From NCBI GenBank assembly GCA_903911925.1, contig CAIWFH010000052.1:1-56869 (forward strand): 56,869 nucleotides of DNA. The letters are read 5' to 3'. Shown here piece by piece: positions 45,555 through 55,800 of this stretch (the stretch's first letter is position 1; every line of letters begins with the position of its first letter). The notes below the pieces were generated by a model. It was given only the letters and a program-made list of their open reading frames with translations. It did not search any database and had not been told where the DNA came from. This stretch comes from an uncultured Acidobacteriaceae bacterium (lineage in GTDB: Bacteria > Acidobacteriota > Terriglobia > Terriglobales > Acidobacteriaceae). The position numbers and the translations under genes are program-made.

Positions 45555-46573
45555 TTATGCGGAACCGGCCGCTGCGGCGCTGGGGACCTGGACACCTGCG
45601 CTGTCGGAATTTTGCGCGGAGGGGGAGGGGCCTGTCAATGCCTGCAAATTGGCCGGCGTGAGGATCTGGCGATCCTTCGGAATCAAACGGAAATGGCCGC
45701 GCATGGCAACATCGGCCAGCAACCCTCCAGCCACGTAGGGGTTCAGCATGACGATTGGGACGGCATAACCGGTGGTAATCAACGATTCGGCAACGCCCTT
45801 GTTCGATTTGCTATGACGGCGAAAACCGGGGACCTGGGAAATCTCAAACACTGAAAGGAGTGTTTCCGGATGGATCCGCGCATAGCGCTCCAGCTTCTCC
45901 GCATTCTGTTTGGGAGTGGTCACGAAAGCGTCGGGCAAGAAGTTGCGCCTAAAAGTGTTGGGGAAGTTCTGGTTCAGAATGTCACGCGAAAAATCGGCGC
46001 AGTTGTTGTAAAACAGCTCGAAGTGCGAACGATTTTCGCGGTCGTTCAATCGTGCAATCAGGGCGTCGTCCTGTTCGGCTGTTGTTTCAAACCGGAAAGC
46101 AAAGATGCGGCGCTCATAGGCAACGCCCAGAAGCTGAGCCCAGCCGCCTCGCATGATGTTGCCCGCAGGAACCTTCTCCCCAGACTGAGCAGATGCGCTT
46201 CGTGGTACCTGTTGCGGAGTTTCGCCACCTGTCTCCGATCCACGGGCGCAGAGACTTCTGCCGGGGAATCCACTGAATAGAGATAGGGTACAAGAGGAAT
46301 CGCGACCCAGTCATAGCCGGCAATTCCCTGGTATCGGGCGATCACGGCCCCAGGCTCCCCCATTTCACAGCAGCGCAGTTTGATGGGCGTCTCAGCGCAA
46401 ATCCGATCAAAATAGACGGCATTGTGCCCGGTAGGGTTGAGTGTCCCAAAGAACCCGTATGGCTCTTCCAGCAGAAGGGCAGCCTGTGCGTGGCTGCCGG
46501 AACTGCACAAGATGAGAACGGAAAGAGCCGACAGGGAAAGTAAAAAAGTGCGCACAGCGGGTATCGAAGCCAT
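45555..46573 (-). pseudogene. Permuted-papain-like exported protein, frameshifted
   Basis: The first frame begins at the ATG at 46573 with a signal peptide (SIPAVRTFLLSLSALSVLILC), then PYGFFGTLNPTGHNAVYFDRIC. The frame breaks near the GGGG run at 46178-46181. The other frame continues GNIMRGGWAQLLGVAYERRIF, and later FELFYNNCADFSRDILNQNFP. The His of GHNAVYF and the Cys of NNCADF are the expected dyad of permuted papain-like (NlpC/LRAT-related) proteins. Loss or gain of one G would join both parts, so this is either a pseudogene or a sequencing error. Substrate unknown. Confidence 0.75.
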
Positions 46574-46837
46574 CGCCAAGAATCTCGACCTCCTCTCTGA
46601 ATCGCTGGTTCCACCCTTTTTTCGTTGCGCGTTCGACTGTCTCTTCTGGCAGGGTGATGGAGAGCATTCAGGCCTGCGCGGCGATTCCACACTTGGCAAT
46701 ACCGTCGCTTCAGGTACGATTCTCCTTCTGCTATTACACGGAATCCACAAGGAAGTTGCTCCATGGTCGCGTGTAAGCTTGGATCCTTCTGTTTGCATCC
46801 GGGGCCCTCGCGTACCATGTTTCCAGTGAGGCTTCTC

Positions 46838-48355
46838 GTGAAAATTAGATTCCTGTTCCTGCTTGCCCTGTTGCCCTGTACATCTCTGATTGCGGAAGTT
46901 ACCCTGCCGAAGGTATTTTCCAGTCACATGGTTGTTCAGCGCGATCTGCCGGTACACGCCTGGGGGTTGGCAACACCGGGCGAAACAGTCAGCGTCAATT
47001 TTCGCGGCGAGACGCGCTCAACCGTTGCCGGGCGACTGGGGCGGTGGAGCCTGTACCTCAAGCCTGGAGCAGCGGGCGGCCCGTTTCAGATGATCGTGAG
47101 CGGAACCCTCGCTGCGGCTGCCGGTGCGGCCGCTTCATCTGCCGAACCGGCCATCACGCTCGACGATGTGCTGGTTGGCGACGTTTGGGTAGCCTCCGGA
47201 CAATCCAACATGGAATTTGAGATGCGCAAGGCGGCCACAGCCGCGCAGGATCTGCCCCATGCAACGAATGCGCATATCCGGCTTCTGATCGTGAAGAAAC
47301 GTGCCATCAACTACCCGCTGGATGACATCGAGACCGATGGCTGGGCGGCGTCAACCCCTGAAACCGCCACTGACTTTTCCGCTGTAGCCTGGTACTTTGC
47401 CCGCGAGATTGAGCAGCGCGAACACGTGCCGGTGGGAGTGATTGATTCCAGTTGGGGCGGAACCCTGGCCGATACCTGGACCCGGATGGCGGCTCTCGGC
47501 GAAGATGCAGCCCTGGCCCCTGTCTTTGTTTCATGGGGAAAGATGACCGAGCAGGAAGAAAACACGAAACTCGAAGACAAAGACGAGCAGCGCCAGCGCG
47601 AGGAAGCCAAAGCGCAGGGAAAGCCGGATCCGAAGTTTCCCTGGCATCCGCAGTTGGACAGCTGGGGACCGGGGATGCTGTGGAACGGGATGATTGCGCC
47701 GCTGACGCCATTTCCCATTCGAGGCGCAATCTGGTACCAGGGCGAGAGCAACAGCGCCCTGGTGCGGGCGCCGCTTTACAAGCGCGTCTTCGGTGCCATG
47801 ATTGAAGACTGGCGCAAGCAGTGGGGCGTTGGCGATTTCCCGTTTCTCTACGTGCAGATCTCGAACTACAAATCCACTCCCAACGAAGATTGGCCGACCC
47901 TGCGCGAGCAGCAGCGGAAAACGCTGGCGCTGCGCAACACGGCCATGGCGGTCACCATCGACATCGGCAACCCTGACGATGTGCACCCTACCGACAAGAT
48001 TGATGTCGGCCATCGGCTGGCCCTTGCCGCCCGTTCCATCAGTTACGGCGAGACAATTGAGTACACCGGTCCGTCGTTCCGCCAGGCAACGCCGGAAGGA
48101 ACTGCGATTCGCGCCTGGTTCGATCACGCCAAGGGTTTGACCGCCAAAGGCGCCGCTGTTACGGGATTTGAGGTGGCAGGCAAGGACGGCAAGTTCGCGC
48201 CGGCGTCGGCGACAGTAGAGGGAGCTACCGTGCTGGCCTCAAGTCCGTCTGTCGCAGAACCGGTCTATGTTCGCTACGGGTGGGCCAACGGCCCGCAGTG
48301 CAACCTGTTCGACGGGGAAGGTCTTCCGGCCTCGCCGTTCACGTCGGTCCCGTAG
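46838..48355 (+). CDS. Sialate O-acetylesterase-family protein
   Basis: The 505-aa SGNH-like esterase has a signal peptide (KIRFLFLLALLPCTSLIA) if the GTG at 46838 is used, which has GAGG at 6 bases; an ATG at 46817 is the alternative. Catalytic motifs are Ser in SGQSNMEF (about 122), Gly/Glu-Ser in YQGESNSALV, and the Asp-x-x-His in DDVHPTDKIDVGHRLA. The N-terminal beta-sandwich (about 25-110) is typical of plant-polymer-linked relatives. It would remove acetyl groups from sugars such as those on hemicellulose, pectin or sialic acids. Confidence 0.88.
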   Translation: MKIRFLFLLALLPCTSLIAEVTLPKVFSSHMVVQRDLPVHAWGLATPGETVSVNFRGETRSTVAGRLGRWSLYLKPGAAGGPFQMIVSGTLAAAAGAAASSAEPAITLDDVLVGDVWVASGQSNMEFEMRKAATAAQDLPHATNAHIRLLIVKKRAINYPLDDIETDGWAASTPETATDFSAVAWYFAREIEQREHVPVGVIDSSWGGTLADTWTRMAALGEDAALAPVFVSWGKMTEQEENTKLEDKDEQRQREEAKAQGKPDPKFPWHPQLDSWGPGMLWNGMIAPLTPFPIRGAIWYQGESNSALVRAPLYKRVFGAMIEDWRKQWGVGDFPFLYVQISNYKSTPNEDWPTLREQQRKTLALRNTAMAVTIDIGNPDDVHPTDKIDVGHRLALAARSISYGETIEYTGPSFRQATPEGTAIRAWFDHAKGLTAKGAAVTGFEVAGKDGKFAPASATVEGATVLASSPSVAEPVYVRYGWANGPQCNLFDGEGLPASPFTSVP

Positions 48356-48688
48356 TCAGTTGCGATGCGGCACGATGATGTTGGTTTCGTTCACTTCAAT
48401 GAGGCCTGAGCCGGCGAGCTTTTCCAGTTCGGGCAAGATGGCCTCAACCTTTTCGCGGCTCTCGATGAACTGGATCACGACAGGCAGATGATCTGAGATT
48501 TCGAGGATGTGCGCGGAGTGGATGCGGTGCTTTGCGCCGAAGCCCGCGACTCCCTTGAAGACGGTGGCGCCGGCGATGCCGCTCTTGAAGAGGAAATCGA
48601 GGAGGCTGGTGTACACCGGCACGCCGTGATGCTTGGCGCCATCGCTGAGGTACAGGGTAACTTTAAGTGCCTTTCCGCTGGTGAGCAT
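48356..48688 (-). CDS. DUF190 protein
   Basis: The 110-aa protein has the ferredoxin-like DUF190 fold, related to PII-type signal proteins: KVTLYLSDGAKHHGVPVYTSLLDFL and FGAKHRIHSAHILEISDHLPVV are the conserved blocks. These proteins are often next to crcB, as here (69 bases), and may help fluoride resistance; the role is not proven. It ends against the stop of the esterase on the other strand. Confidence 0.9.
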   Translation of the reverse strand: MLTSGKALKVTLYLSDGAKHHGVPVYTSLLDFLFKSGIAGATVFKGVAGFGAKHRIHSAHILEISDHLPVVIQFIESREKVEAILPELEKLAGSGLIEVNETNIIVPHRN

Positions 48689-48757
48689 ATGCGATCGTCT
48701 CCGCGCGTGTCACAAGAAGGAATTGAATCACTGGCGGCTATGAAAGCGCAACCCCAA

Positions 48758-49138
48758 TCAGAGAAGCTCAGCGAGTGCCGCGCCGCACCACGTTGCCGCC
48801 AGGCCGACAATGAGGCTGCCGACTGCGTAAACAGCGCCGAGGGCGAACGCGCCTGAGCGCAGGGTGGAGAGCGTTTCCCACTCGTAGGTGGAGAAGGTTG
48901 AGTAGGCGCCGATGAACCCAACGGCAATGAGGAAACGCCATGCCGGGTCAAAATCGACGCGCTTGCCGAGGTAAGTGAGCGCGAAGCCAAGGGCAACGCA
49001 GGCAGTAAAGTTGACCAGGAAGGTACCGTACGGGAAGCGGATTCCCATGCGTCCGGAGATTGTGGAACCGACCCAATAACGCGCGACGGAACCAAGCGCC
49101 CCGCCAACCCCGATGAGCAGGTATTTTTGCAAAAGCAT
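48758..49138 (-). CDS. crcB: Fluoride ion channel CrcB/Fluc
   Basis: The 126-aa protein has four membrane segments and works as a dual-topology dimer that exports fluoride. The motifs GGALGSVARYW, GTFLVNFTACVALGF (with the essential Asn) and GFIGAYSTFSTYEWE are present. The usual TTFSTF is here STFSTYE. Paired with the DUF190 gene. No fluoride riboswitch could be recognised in the upstream 110 bases. Confidence 0.92.
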   Translation of the reverse strand: MLLQKYLLIGVGGALGSVARYWVGSTISGRMGIRFPYGTFLVNFTACVALGFALTYLGKRVDFDPAWRFLIAVGFIGAYSTFSTYEWETLSTLRSGAFALGAVYAVGSLIVGLAATWCGAALAELL

Positions 49139-49391
49139 CCCCCTGTTTCAGATTACATTGCTCGCAGGTCAACAGCCATGTCAGAGGAGGCTCACTGACT
49201 GAGACCTATGATCAATGCAAACCGGATTCGTATCAGGGAACTTGCCGGGACATGACTCCGCGACAGGCACCCCTGTCAGGAGTCATCATCTGTCCGACCA
49301 ATCGGGCGGGACAGCGGTTAAGGGTGAACTCCTTCACCACAACCAACAATCCGATTACAAAGCCAAGTGCACTTCAATGTCAAGGCCATAA
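49139..49391. other. Short gap with no gene seen
   Basis: This stretch between crcB and the hairpin at 49392 shows no reading frame of substance and no clear promoter. It holds only the start region of crcB. Confidence 0.5.
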
Positions 49392-49425
49392 GCAAACGCC
49401 GCTCCAGTTAGGAAGCGGCGTTTGC
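49392..49425. terminator. Hairpin after the hydrogenase operon
   Basis: GCAAACGCCGCT and its complement (49392-49403, 49414-49425) form a strong stem 20 bases after the hydrogenase large-subunit stop. The T-run is weak on the minus strand, so termination is likely but not assured. Confidence 0.6.
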
Positions 49426-49444
49426 ATCAACATTGTCTCTCAGG

Positions 49445-50536
49445 CTACCGGTCGGTGCAGGAGTAGCAAGGATCGATCGAGGCTTGAATCAGTGGTGTGT
49501 CGGCAAGCCGCGCTCCCAGCACCATCCAGCGGATGGCTGGCATAACGGCGAAGGTCGGCGTGCGGACATGAACCCTGGCCGGGTTTCTTGAACCCTCTTT
49601 CCACGAGACAGAGTACATGACTTCGCCGCGAGGCGCTTCAACGCGGCTGGTGGAGGTGGTGGTGACCATCTTGGTGAAGTCGAACTTGCCGTCGCCGACG
49701 AAAAGTTCGCCTGGAGGCAACTTGGAAAGCGCCTGGCGCAGAATCTTGCAGCTTTCCATAATCTCGAGAGCACGCACAAGAAGGCGGGCCTTTACGTCGC
49801 CGTCCGGCTGTACAGGCACATCGAATTCCATCTCGCCATACGCCGCATAGGGAGCGGCCTTGCGAATGTCCTGGCCAACGCCCGACGCGCGCGCCACCGG
49901 GCCCACAACGCCGCAGGAGATGGCCTTCGCATGAGTCAGCACGCCAATTCCGGCGCAGCGCGACCGCGCCGTGGAACTGGTGGTAAAGATGGGAATCACG
50001 GTGCGAAGCATCTCCGCTTCAAGCGCGTCGATCATCTTGAGCACAGCCTGCGGATCGTCGATGTCGCGATTGACACCGCCTACACGGTTCATGGAGTAGT
50101 TCACCCGGTTGCCGCTGATGGCCTGGAGGATGTCCATCACCTTTTCGCGCAGTTCGAAGCAGGTCATGAACATGGTTTTGAAGCCCATGAGCTTGGCTGC
50201 AATGCCTGCCCAAAGCACGTGCGAATGCAGCCGTTCCAGTTCCGCCATCACCACGCGGATGTACTGGGCGCGCGGGGGCGGAGTAAGAGCGGTCAGCCCT
50301 TCCATGGCCTGGCAGAGGGTGAGGGTGTGGATGTTGGAGCAGATGCCGCACACGCGCTCCATCAGCGCGATGACCTGGATGTAGTTGCGCGTTTCGGCCA
50401 GGTGTTCAATTCCGCGGAAGTTGAAGCCGATATGCAGCTTGGCGTCGGTAACGGTTTCGCCGGTGCAGATCAGGTCTAGCTTGTAGGGCTCTTCGAGGGC
50501 CGGGTGGTAGGGGCCCATGGGGATTTTGTAGCTCAC
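49445..50536 (-). CDS. Group 4 [NiFe] hydrogenase large subunit
   Basis: The 363-aa catalytic subunit has both nickel-binding pairs: RVCGICSNIH near the N-terminus (about 62-71) and DPCYSCTDR as the very last residues. Complex I NuoD lacks these cysteines, so this is a hydrogenase of the Hyc/Hyf/Ech class. The HIGFNFRGIEHLAE stretch is the class hallmark. The protein ends at the Arg after which HycI cuts HycE; no pro-peptide is encoded, as in EchE and CooH. It overlaps the 30-kDa subunit by ATGA. Nickel insertion would need hyp genes located elsewhere. Confidence 0.92.
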   Translation of the reverse strand: MSYKIPMGPYHPALEEPYKLDLICTGETVTDAKLHIGFNFRGIEHLAETRNYIQVIALMERVCGICSNIHTLTLCQAMEGLTALTPPPRAQYIRVVMAELERLHSHVLWAGIAAKLMGFKTMFMTCFELREKVMDILQAISGNRVNYSMNRVGGVNRDIDDPQAVLKMIDALEAEMLRTVIPIFTTSSTARSRCAGIGVLTHAKAISCGVVGPVARASGVGQDIRKAAPYAAYGEMEFDVPVQPDGDVKARLLVRALEIMESCKILRQALSKLPPGELFVGDGKFDFTKMVTTTSTSRVEAPRGEVMYSVSWKEGSRNPARVHVRTPTFAVMPAIRWMVLGARLADTPLIQASIDPCYSCTDR

Positions 50537-50943
50537 TTTGCGACCTCCTCGCGAAGATTCACTCCGGACGTGTCTCCCTGGCGCAGCAGAAGCGGTTCGT
50601 ACTCGCGCCCGGAGAAGTCGATGGAATACTCCTCGTGTATTTCGCGTTCAATCCAATCCACGGCCTCGCAGAGGTCGTAGATGCTTTCAATGGAGTTGCC
50701 GGCAAGCTTGAAGGGAAAGCCCAGCAATTGTCCATTCATGTCCCAGTGGTACTCGAGCTTGAGTCCCTCGACTTTGGGGAGTTGATAAGCGGTAATGGTG
50801 ATAAAACGGGCCTGCAACTCGTTCATCGCCCGGGCAAGCTCGCGGAGGCTCACAGTGCCGGGTTCGAGCCATTGCACGCCGCCTTTGTCTACCCAGGGAT
50901 TTTCGATTCCCAGTTTTTCTGAAATGGCCTTCAGCTGTGTCAT
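50533..50943 (-). CDS. NuoC/HycE-N-like hydrogenase subunit
   Basis: The 136-aa protein matches the 30-kDa subunit of complex I and the N-terminal part of HycE: LRELARAMNELQARFITITAYQLP and the ending DWIEREIHEEYSIDFSGREYEPLLL are family blocks. It docks the large subunit to the connecting ferredoxin subunit. Start and stop overlap with both neighbours by four bases. Confidence 0.88.
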   Translation of the reverse strand: MTQLKAISEKLGIENPWVDKGGVQWLEPGTVSLRELARAMNELQARFITITAYQLPKVEGLKLEYHWDMNGQLLGFPFKLAGNSIESIYDLCEAVDWIEREIHEEYSIDFSGREYEPLLLRQGDTSGVNLREEVAK

Positions 50944-51371
50944 TCAGTACCTCCAGCGGCAGGGGCAGCCGCTTGTTCTGTTGGGCCAGCAGGTGCGGCA
51001 ACAGCCGGTGCGGGCCGTGGCGCGGGCGGCTTGCGAGCCACCGTGTACGCCTCTTTCAATTCGCCGATCGTCGTATAGATGGGCGGGCATGCCGATTCCT
51101 GGCTCAATGCATGGTCTTTGCAACCGTCCACGCAGCGTCCGCAGAAGGTGCATTGGCCGGGATCGTAACTCCATGTGAATACGCCCTTGCCGCCTTTGAA
51201 ATCGATGGCTTTTGCCGTGCAGCGGAACTTGCAGACGGCGCAACCGCTGCACAACTCGGGATCGAAGCGCACCAGGCCGCGATAATGTTCGGTCACCTCG
51301 GGTCGCGCGGGGAAGAGCATCGTCCTTGAGCCGCCCCACAGGTTTTTCCATAGCATGACGAGGATGTTCAT
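50940..51371 (-). CDS. NuoI/HyfH-like 2[4Fe-4S] ferredoxin subunit
   Basis: The 143-aa protein has two cluster motifs, CSGCAVCKFRC (about 41-51) and CTFCGRCVDGC (about 74-84), each of the CxxCxxCxxxC type. It wires electrons between the large and small subunits and an electron donor or acceptor. The Ala/Pro-rich tail (about 115-143) is unusual. It overlaps both neighbours by ATGA. Confidence 0.9.
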   Translation of the reverse strand: MNILVMLWKNLWGGSRTMLFPARPEVTEHYRGLVRFDPELCSGCAVCKFRCTAKAIDFKGGKGVFTWSYDPGQCTFCGRCVDGCKDHALSQESACPPIYTTIGELKEAYTVARKPPAPRPAPAVAAPAGPTEQAAAPAAGGTE

Positions 51372-52282
51372 GACCTGAACCTCATGAAGAGCGCGGACGA
51401 AATGGCCAGAACCGCGAAGATAAGTGTGACTTGCCAGTAGAAGCGCACTGTTGTGTCAATCGCCAGGCGCGCCGTGGCCGACGCTACCGCCGACAACATC
51501 AGAACGATTCCGAATGAAAATGCGACGAAAATGAGAATGGCAAGCCATCCGAATGTGACATGCGGAGCGGCCAGCGTGGCCACCAATCCGGTTGCCGCAA
51601 CCCATTCCAACCCATGCGACAGTTCCCACATTGCCAGTTCGGGACCGGCGTATTCGGTCATCGGGCCGGAGTAGATTTCCTGCTCCGCGTTGGGCAGCGA
51701 GAAAGGATTGAGATGCAGCTTGGCCGGCAGGCAAATCAAAAGCGCCAGCACTCCCAGCCAGCGCAGCGGCGACGCCGGAAGCTGTGCCAGCGTCTCCAGG
51801 CTAAACGTATGTTGCGATGCTGCGATGGAAAGGATGGCGAGCAGAAAGACGATGTTGTAGCTGACGCTCAACACGGCTTCGCGAGCCGAGCCGATTTCGC
51901 CAAAAATGGAGCGCGACGAGAAGCCCGCCGCGATGATGCACATCGAAGGCACTTCAAGCAGCGCCAGCAGGAGGATGAGGTCGCCCTCAAAGCCGCCGGA
52001 GGAAGGCAGCACAGGCAGCAGGCCCACCGCGCCGGCCGCGGCGGAAACCGCAATCAGCGGCCAGGCCTTCATCAGCATGCCGCCGATTCCCTCGCGGGGA
52101 GGAGTGTCTTTGCCAAGCAGTTTGATGAAATCGAAGAACGGCTGCATGAAGGGCGGTCCGATGCGGCCCTGCATCAAGGCAACCGCCTTGCGCTCAACCC
52201 AGAGGATGAACCACGCGCCAGGGATAGCGAACAGAAGTCCGGGAAAGATAAGCAGGCGCGCAAGAGCAGTTGTCATGTTCAT
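51368..52282 (-). CDS. NuoH/HyfC/EchB-like membrane subunit
   Basis: The 304-aa protein has eight predicted membrane helices. The conserved loops are ERKAVALMQGRIGPP and the acidic ones around AREAVLSVSYNI and NPFSLPNAEQEIYSG, with TEYAGPELAMWEL, which in NuoH form the quinone/ion-pump link. The start is the ATG at 52282, in a TCAT overlap with the small-subunit stop. It anchors the soluble arm and joins it to the antiporter. Confidence 0.92.
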   Translation of the reverse strand: MNMTTALARLLIFPGLLFAIPGAWFILWVERKAVALMQGRIGPPFMQPFFDFIKLLGKDTPPREGIGGMLMKAWPLIAVSAAAGAVGLLPVLPSSGGFEGDLILLLALLEVPSMCIIAAGFSSRSIFGEIGSAREAVLSVSYNIVFLLAILSIAASQHTFSLETLAQLPASPLRWLGVLALLICLPAKLHLNPFSLPNAEQEIYSGPMTEYAGPELAMWELSHGLEWVAATGLVATLAAPHVTFGWLAILIFVAFSFGIVLMLSAVASATARLAIDTTVRFYWQVTLIFAVLAISSALFMRFRS

Positions 52283-52827
52283 GCCTGCACCTCTTTCGTT
52301 GCGCACCCGCCGGAGCCGCCGCATGCGCAAGCGCCGCCGCAACCTTCTCCAACCAGGGGCATTACGACCGGCGCGACTGGCAACTTCTTCGAAGCTCTCT
52401 CAGCCAGTATCTCCGCCGCTTTGGCCACGCCCTGAATAATGGCATCAGGCCGCGGCGGGCATCCGGGGACGAAAACGTCAACCGGAATGTGTTTGTTGAG
52501 CGGCCCGTCCAGCGTGCGGCTCTCGATAAAAACATTCGTCGTCGCCGGGCAGGAGCCGATGGCCACTACGGCCTTGGGCCCGAATACCTGGTCATAGACG
52601 ACCTTGATGGCGCCCACCGCGTTGTGGGTGATGGGCCCGGTGATGCAGAGAATATCAGCATGGCGCGGGCTGCCTTCAAGCCGCACGCCCAACTGTTCGG
52701 CGTCGTAGCGCGGAGTGAGGCTGGCGATCAACTCGATATCGCAGCCGTTGCAACTGCCCCCGTTCATGTGGAAAAGCCACGGGCTGCGTCGGCGGGAGTA
52801 GCACATCAATTTGTTCCAGAGGTTCAT
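52279..52827 (-). CDS. [NiFe] hydrogenase small subunit (NuoB/EchC-like)
   Basis: The 182-aa protein holds the proximal [4Fe-4S] cluster: the Cys in GSCNGCDIEL (two), IGSCPAT and VPGCPPRPDAI. The ATG at 52827 follows GGAGGG and overlaps the antiporter stop by TCAT; upstream frames are shadows. An unusual Gly/Cys-rich tail (GEGCGGACACGGSGGCA) with four cysteines follows the conserved part; NuoB relatives lack it. It overlaps NuoH at 52279-52282. Confidence 0.92.
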   Translation of the reverse strand: MNLWNKLMCYSRRRSPWLFHMNGGSCNGCDIELIASLTPRYDAEQLGVRLEGSPRHADILCITGPITHNAVGAIKVVYDQVFGPKAVVAIGSCPATTNVFIESRTLDGPLNKHIPVDVFVPGCPPRPDAIIQGVAKAAEILAERASKKLPVAPVVMPLVGEGCGGACACGGSGGCATKEVQA

Positions 52828-55800
52828 AGTTTCCCTCCAAGCAGCATGTTCAGAGCGTTGGGCCAAATCCCCGCAGCCAGCACAACAACCACCAACGCAA
52901 CAATCACGGCTTGCAGCAGGAATGGCTCCTTGCCCGGAGGCGAATTTTCTTGAGATGCCGGACCCCACCAGATGCGGGTCAATGCGAGAACGTAGGCAAT
53001 CAGCGCGAAGATTGAACACAGGATGAAGATCGCGGCAACTGGCCAGCCGATTTGTACCGCCGTCTCGTAAAGTCTCCAGCGGCCCAGGAAACCCATGGTC
53101 GGGGGAATGCCCAACATCGCCAGCGTCCCGAACAGGAAGCCAAACGCAGCCACCGGATAACGGGAGATGAGGCCGGTGTGGTTGCCGTCCAACGCGCCAT
53201 CGGCTTCGGGGCCGCTGAGGCAGATGAAAAGCAGAGCCTTGGCCAGAGCGTGTGTCGCAGCTGCGAACACAACGCCCGATGTTCCTAAAGCACTGACACA
53301 AGCAAGCCCGAGAAGAAGAAAGCCCACATCCTCTACCGTCGAAAGCACGAGCAAACGTTTCAAGCTGCGCTGCGTAAGCATAAGCAGGGCGGCAATGAAG
53401 GATGAGAGAGCGGCAATCGAAAGCAGCAGCACGGGTGGAGTGAGCGCGGTGGGTATCTCCTGAACACCGATGCAGAACTCGCCGAAGGCCGCCATATCAA
53501 CAACCGCAATAATCAGGCCGAGGACGAGCGCGGGCAGTTCATCTGCTAGCGAGAGAAGCCAGAAGAGAAGCGGTACAGCCGCCAGCTTGACCAGGACGCT
53601 GGTCAGCATAAGAGCCCGCGACCAAGCCTGATCCTGTGCGTTGTAGAGCAGTTGGCCCGCAACGATGGTTCCTGCCGAGATCAGGACCACAGCAAGATAG
53701 GTGAACTTGGCCCTTTGTGAACGCGCTGTGAGCCAGACTCGCACAATTGTCAGCAGTGCAGCTGCTTCGAGAAGACCGATCCGGAGCCACGAATTTGTAA
53801 CCATCAGACCGGCCACTGAGAGCCCGCCGACGAGAATCACGCAGGGCCAGAGCGGCAACTTGGTTCGAACTCCGCTGACCAGCGACGATAAGAGGAGCGC
53901 TCCGGCAGCCACGGCTATTGCTACGACAAGGATCGTAGGGGCATGAAGATCGGGCGCGAGGAGAATGCCGCCGGGCAAGTTGGGCTGGACTCCAGGAACC
54001 GCCCAGCGAACGAGCGCGAAGATCGCCGCGGCAAGCAGGACGAGGAGAGTGAGAGAATTGCGCTCCATCCACGAGACGGCCACGCCCAACGCGCGGGAAA
54101 CAGCCTGCATTCCGCTCCAGACGCCCAGGTAAACGCGGTCCACATTCGTCCAGCGGAAGAACGTATGCCAGTTCTGCAGGAAGATGTCGGAAAAGTCGCC
54201 TGCCGTGAGTCTCCCCTGGTCAGACAGGGGTTCTCCGCCTGTGAAGATGCCGCCGCCCGCACCCGCGAGGGCCGCCCCGCCGCCGGCGGTAGCCGGACGC
54301 GCGACGTAGGCAACGGCGTAAATGGCGCCGCCGAGGATCACCGAAACCAGCGCCAGAACCAGTCCGCCGCCCGTCGAGAAACTTCCCGTATCCGTCGACA
54401 TTCCAAGCCAGGTCACGTGCACTCCCATGCCCATGCCCATCGCCATCAGAATCGGGTTCAAGATGAAGTTGACTGCCAACTGAGGAGCAACGCCAAGCAC
54501 GATGCTGCCAGCGGCCATCAAGCCCATTCCCCAGACCATGGTCGGCGGGGATTCATGCGCGTCTTTGGTCGCTTCAGTTGTCGGTCCCAGGAACACGGCG
54601 CTGGTGGCCTTTGCGCCCAGGAACACTGTGCCAAGGCTTACAGCCCATGCAATCATTGCGGGAACCGTCCATCCAGCCTGCAATGCAGCAGCGTAAAGCA
54701 TCCACTTGCTGGCGAAACCGCTCATCAATGGGATGCCCATCATGCTGCCCACGCCAACCATCCACGAAAGCGTCGTCTGCGGCATCTTCTGGGCCAGGCC
54801 GCCCAGTTTGTTCATGTCGCGCGTTCCGGCGGCATGCTGCACAGAGCCGGCGGTCAGAAAGAGGCCGCCCTTGAAGAATCCGTGATTGAGGCAATGGAGC
54901 AGGCCAGCGGTAATGGCCAGGGGCGTGCCGATGCCGATGCCCATCATCATGTAGCCGATCTGGCTGACGGTCGAGAACGCCAACATGCGCTTCAGGTCGG
55001 TCTGCACCATAGCGTACATCACGCCGACGGCCATGGTAATGGTGCCAATCCAGACAAGGGATCCGCCCCAGGCAACCGGCCATGCCGCAAAGCTGTGCAT
55101 GCGGGCCGCGAGGTAGACGCCGGCTTTTACGTAGCAGGCGGCGTGGAGCAGGGCACTGACCGGAGTGGGCGCGGCCATGGCCTCAGGAATCCATGTGTGG
55201 ATGGGAAACTGCACGCTCTTGGCCACGAGGGCCACCAGCATCAGGACGAAGATACCGCCGGTGAAGCAGCGGGCCACAGCGGGATCGGTCCAGAGGGTGC
55301 TGCCGGTGCGGTGATAGATAAGCAAAATGCCGGCCAGCAGTCCGTAGCCCGCGATGTGGGTCATCAGCAGGACTTTGCGCGCGCCTGCCACGGCTTCGCT
55401 GTTGGTGTACCAGAATCCCACCAAGCTAAAGGAGCACAGCCCGATCAGTTCCCAGCAGAGATAGAAGATGAACAGGTTGGCGCTGTAGACCAGCCCCACA
55501 AAGCCGCCGATGAAGATGAGCATCGAGGCGTAAAAGCGGGTGGCGGACTTGTCTTGGGCCATGTAGCCGATGGAGTAGAGCATCACGCATCCACCCAGCA
55601 GCGTCCCCATCAGCGCGAACAGGACGCTCAGAGCGTCCACGTGCAGGACGAGCGCCAAGGGGCCGTCCCACGCATGCAAGTTGAGTTCAATCGCCTGTCC
55701 GGTTTGGACCAGCCGCATGGTTGTCGCCACAGCCAGAACGGGCGGCAGGCAGGTAAGCGCGGCGAGAATTCCCTTGGTCCGGGCGGAACAGAGCTTTGCT

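Noticed and set aside
49139..49260. Fluoride riboswitch before crcB
   Set aside because: I searched the minus strand for the conserved GATGG...CCNCCC and TGAT blocks and did not find them.
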